Origin: Rhizomys pruinosus
Lineage: Eukaryota > Chordata > Mammalia > Rodentia > Spalacidae
DNA length: 64,000 nt
NCBI GenBank assembly: GCA_009823505.1
Contig: VZQC01011008.1
Coordinates: 837,943-901,942, forward strand
Direction of reading: 5' to 3'
In this document: piece after piece, positions 60,310-64,000 of the stretch
Numbering within the stretch: position 1 is the first letter of the stretch
How the letters are laid out: every line of letters starts with the position of its first letter
The notes under the pieces: generated by a model
What the model saw: only the letters and a program-made list of their open reading frames with translations
The model's database searches: none
What the model was told of the DNA's origin: nothing
Program-made: the position numbers and the translations under genes

Positions 60310-62000
60310 CTATTGGCAATAAAGAAAAGACAAAAAAGTATGAGTTAGTTGATTATTTTGTCCTCTTGCCACATAAAGAGATTTAGAAAATTAAATTTTT
60401 AATTACATTGGCAATGGTTTAATGAGCAAAATTTATTTTAATCTGTAGACATTTACTTATTTACTTATGAGATGTTGCCTTTTTTCCAAGCTTGCTAACA
60501 TAAAAAGAGCTCCCTCACTGCAAGTTATTTAAACAAATTATTTAATCTGATCTACATCAGTTGCAAAAAAAAAATTAGAGAGTTCTAAATTTATGAAGCC
60601 AAGATAGCCTATGATGGACTGCCCAGCTTCAGTAAGTCCAGACAACTCACTCCTCCTGCCAGGGCATCTCTCTACTGTCCTTGCCCTGGTGACTGCAGCT
60701 AGCCACATCTAAACTGAAACCACTTGCTTTGCTCAAGCAAGTCACTCCAAGCAAAGGGACCATGTTTCCCAAGGACACCTTATCTCAGACTCCACAGCTG
60801 TGTATCCTTTCCTTATGTCCATCTCTATATAATCTACAACAATTCCCTCTCTCCCTTGCACAGCTTGCATTTCCTCAGAGACTGTGGTCACCTTGCTGAT
60901 AAAAGAAAAACACTAATTCAGCTCTGCTGAAAATCTGGTCTGACCGGCTGGCAAGCGCACGCTATTTAACTTATAAATCTAGCACTTGGAGGCAAGTGGA
61001 GGATCTCTATGAGTTAAAGGCCAAGGCCAGTTACAGAGTGAGCTCCAGCCAGCTGAGACTAAAAATAGGGATACCCTGTCTAAAAAATAAAACCAAAAAA
61101 AAACAAAAAATCTGGCTTTGGTCACATTATCTAAACTTTATTCTTTCACTTCTAAATCGAACAAGCTACATCGAATTACCAGAAAAATGATTTCATGTTT
61201 ATTTTAACTACACTTCAAAAAAATGGAAAAATGAAACTATTCATAATTGAATTTTTTGCAAGTAAAAAAATGTAAAATCATCAGGAACCAAATTCCCCCG
61301 CCTTTCTGATTCCTTGAGTAATTTTCTACTGTACCACTTAAATCAATACATCTTACTCTATCTTAACAAATATCATTAATTATTCCATTCTCAAAGATTC
61401 ACAAGGAAACATGTAGCCTGTGACTTCTTTTTTTAACACATAATTCTAACTATGTATTCTAACTAATAGCTTTGTAAAATAAAAGAAATAGGTCATAATT
61501 CAACCAAACTGTACTCTAAATTTAATCCCCCAAGTTTATCAAAGCAAACACAGCTACAACTACAAAATATTAGCTTGCTTTTAAAAATCACACTAATTAA
61601 TCTAAAGCATTCTATGTGATTGAGAAGTCATTATTGAGTTATTTTTGATTGTTTCTGCTTGTTTGTTTGTTTTGTTTCAATACGGATATCTATGGCCCTT
61701 GGGTGGCCTGGAACCAGCAATGAAAGTCCAGCTAGACTGAAAAACTGATGGCAATTCCCTCCTGCCTCAGCCTCTCGCCCCAAATAACTGGGATTATAAA
61801 CTGACACTTGTCCTAGTAGATACTTAACCTTAAAGAAAAGATATGGTTCAAACTATAAAACAATTATATGCAAAGAAAATAGTTGACTAAGACATAGCTC
61901 AGATGGGTAGAACACTTGACTTAGCATAATGAGGTATCAATGTTCTAAACTTCTATTATGAAATGAAGTTGTCAAAACTTCTTTTAATATCATTTAATTT
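60310..62000. other. Cd109: Intron upstream of exon 1
   Basis: Holds a noisy B1 (60945-61090), an old antisense B1-like piece (61650-61800) and an ID-like fragment (61870-61950). The remainder is unassigned. The exon that should precede window exon 1 was not found before 64000. Confidence 0.6.
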
Positions 62001-62352
62001 TTTTTTTGAGACAAGCTGTCCCTTTAGCCCGAAGCTGGCCTGGAACTCACTATGTAGACCAGGCCGGCCTGGAACTCACATAGATCCACCTGCTGTGGGA
62101 AGATCCAGTTTGAATTAGGGGCTAGTTGTCAGCTAGCACACCTCAGGGCACCAAGTGGGAGTCATGGGATTACTCTGACCCCGCCCTAAAAGGGAGCCAG
62201 CAACGTGGCCCAGGTACAGGATGCTAGGCAGAGCAGCAGTATGCAGTGGTGCAGAACTGGGTGTCTGTGATTGGCTCTGGGAGCTGACGCCATTTTGCTT
62301 AATTAAAAAGCAAGCTGTAACCCAAGGCGTGGTGGCGCACGCATTTAATCTN
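62000..62352. mobile_element. Broken B1 - LTR-like piece - B1 fragment - N
   Basis: 62000-62095 is an antisense B1 that stops at CCACCTGC. 62096-62315 begins TGTGGGAAGATCC and resembles an LTR (GATTGGCTCTGGGAGCTGAC). 62322-62351 is a B1 start (GGCGTGGTGGCGCACGCATT) cut off by the N at 62352. Confidence 0.5.
62352..62352. other. Single undetermined base (N)
   Basis: Stands inside a B1 start and directly before unrelated sequence (CCTCCAAAATATTAG), so it marks a join between two pieces of assembly. Confidence 0.95.
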
Positions 62353-62835
62353 CCTCCAAAATATTAGTGATCATTGTGGTAGAGGAGGCAGAAAGACTGT
62401 ACAAGTGAGAGATGACTACTGACTACCAGGAAACAGTGTTTTCTAAGTAGCAGAGGAGTTCCATATAAAACCTCATAGCAATTGTGACAGCAAGACCTAG
62501 ATGATCTCATGTCAGGCATAATACCAATGTCAGGAAATTTGTGCAAGAAGCCCCAACCCTAGCTGAAGGGAGGGACTACTGGAAATTAATAGCTTCTGAG
62601 AGGAGGAGAGCCTGTTTTCTTTAAGGTTTTGCCACTGGATGTTTTATCTAGGCTCCAGGGTTGGGGAAGAAAAATTATTCTCCATAACTATTGAAAAAAT
62701 GTAATAGAGGTCATGCGGTCAGAGGCTTAGAAAGGTGGAGTGAAAATGGGGGGGGGGGATTTTGAATATGATCAAAACACATTGCACAGAAATCTCTCAG
62801 TATCAATAGAAGTATAAGAAATATGAAATATTGGG

Positions 62836-64000
62836 GACTGGAGAGATAGCCTAGCTGTTAAGAGCACTGACTGTTCTTGCAGAGGAACCGGGTTCAATCC
62901 CCAGCACCCACATGGCGGCTGAGAACTGTCTGTAACTCCAATTCCAGGAGAACTCCAGTTCCAGGGGAATCCGCCACCCTCTTCTGACCTCTGAGGCATT
63001 GCATGACACGGGTGCACAAACCTACATGCAGACAGTACATTCATACAAATACAGAAATAAATAAAATAAAAAAGAAAGTGTATCATCAAAATCACTCAAG
63101 AGTCTTTAAAGTCTAGTGCTGCTTGTATCTTGTTAAAAATTAAATGAAAGCAAAGCTAGAATAACAGAATACTGTATTTTTAAGCATACTAGCACAGGAT
63201 GGTTTCAAATAATAAAGTATTCTTAGCTGCAAATATTTTTTTTAATTTGGGTTTAAATGTGAAGCAGGGGCTGGAGAGATGGCTCACCAGTTAAGAGCAC
63301 ATAATGCTCAAGAGAGGACCAGGGTTCAGTTCACAGCACTCACATGCAGTAGCTCGAAATGCCTGCACCTCCAGCTGCAGGGAGATCCAGCACCTCTGAC
63401 CTCCAAAGGCACTGCGTGTATGTGCTCATACTCAGATAGACATACATATGACATGTATGTGCTCATACTCGGATAGACATACATATGTCATATGTCTATC
63501 CGAGTATGAGCACATACATGTCATATGTATGTCTATCCGAGTATGTATGTCTATCCGAGTATGAGCACATACATGTCATATGTATGTCTATCCGAGTATG
63601 AGCACATACATGACATATGTATGTCTATCTGAGTGTGAGCACATACATGCAGTGCGCCACCACTTACACATAGTTAAAAATAATACAGATAAATCTTTAA
63701 ATGTAAAAAAAAAATCCATTTTCCCAGCACCAAGCCAATTATAATCATGCTGAAACAGGCACTGAAAATTGTCCTAAACAAAACCTGGAATCATTTATAA
63801 TAAGCTTATTAGTTATTTAAGATATATATAAACAACCTGACAATTTTTTTTGACACGAGTGGAACTGAAACTCACCATACAGACAGGCAGACCTTGATCT
63901 GCTTGCCTCTACCTCCCAAGTGCTGGGATTAAAACTGTGTGCCAGCGGGGCGTGTTGGGGCACACTTTAATCCCAGCACTCAGGAGGTAGAGGTGGGTGG
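62836..64000. repeat. Clean copy of 50527-51700
   Basis: B2-type SINE (62836-63070), unique 63071-63265, a second SINE (63268-63670) with a palindromic array, and a B1 start (63945-64000). It continues past the window edge. Confidence 0.92.
63421..63640. repeat. Palindromic array of a roughly 42-bp unit
   Basis: The unit GTCTATCCGAGTATGAGCAC ATACATG(T/A)CATAT occurs about four times directly at 63485-63640 and twice inverted at 63421-63481. The inverted arms meet around 63482-63490, giving a near-perfect hairpin with arms of about 60 bp. It sits where a B2-type SINE normally has its short GTATGTG...ACATACATGC stretch. Confidence 0.9.

Noticed and set aside
63421..63640. Regular repeat array considered as a CRISPR-like array
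   Set aside because: Vertebrate nuclear DNA, no spacers, units partly inverted and contiguous: a local satellite expansion.

Overview
This window is nuclear DNA of a muroid rodent. It is packed with rodent SINEs (B1, B2/B3-type tRNA-derived, ID-like), rodent L1 3' ends and long (CA)n, (TTTA)n and (GAAA)n microsatellites, and it has split, spliced exons. The species cannot be fixed from the sequence; the B2 tails and L1 3' ends would fit a cricetid as well as a murid. No bacterial, viral or CRISPR content was found.

The only gene recognised is Cd109, on the minus strand. It encodes a GPI-anchored protein of the alpha-2-macroglobulin/complement thioester family and TGF-beta co-receptor. I could place 18 consecutive internal exons between 60309 (5' side) and 13435 (3' side). 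All have AG/GT borders and matching phases, giving about 748 codons (2,245 nt) with no stop or frameshift. They run from just before the YVLPKFEV motif (macroglobulin domain 3), through the bait-like region (25157-25298) and the FPETWIW segment, to the thioester exon with PYGCGEQNM (13435-13611). The signal peptide and first exons lie beyond position 64000. The rest of the thioester domain and the GPI signal lie to the left of position 1.

Two structural anomalies dominate. (1) Positions 1-6195 and 9305-15457 are near-identical direct copies about 9.26 kb apart. Each carries one copy of the 177-bp thioester exon (4172-4348 and 13435-13611), so the assembly as written has a tandem, phase-symmetric duplication of the catalytic exon. 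(2) About 50527-51700 is an error-rich copy of 62836-64000. In both cases one copy carries many small indels and a single N (13685, 62352) lies at or near the end of the error-rich stretch. This pattern fits long-read gap filling, so false duplication is the leading explanation, but real duplication is not excluded.

Layout: 1-6195 duplicated segment, copy 1; 6196-9304 spacer with no exon; 9305-15457 copy 2; 15530-30290 exons 17 to 11, with a 1,055-bp retro-insertion (16653-17707) bounded by a 17-bp target-site duplication; 36570-42970 exons 10 to 6, one with a B1 SINE almost touching its splice donor; 46937-48801 exons 5 to 3; 50.5-62.35 kb apparently low-accuracy sequence that still holds exons 2 and 1 intact; 62353-64000 cleaner sequence with a conspicuous palindromic 42-bp repeat array. 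Everything outside the exons is intronic or, at the left edge, between thioester-exon copies.
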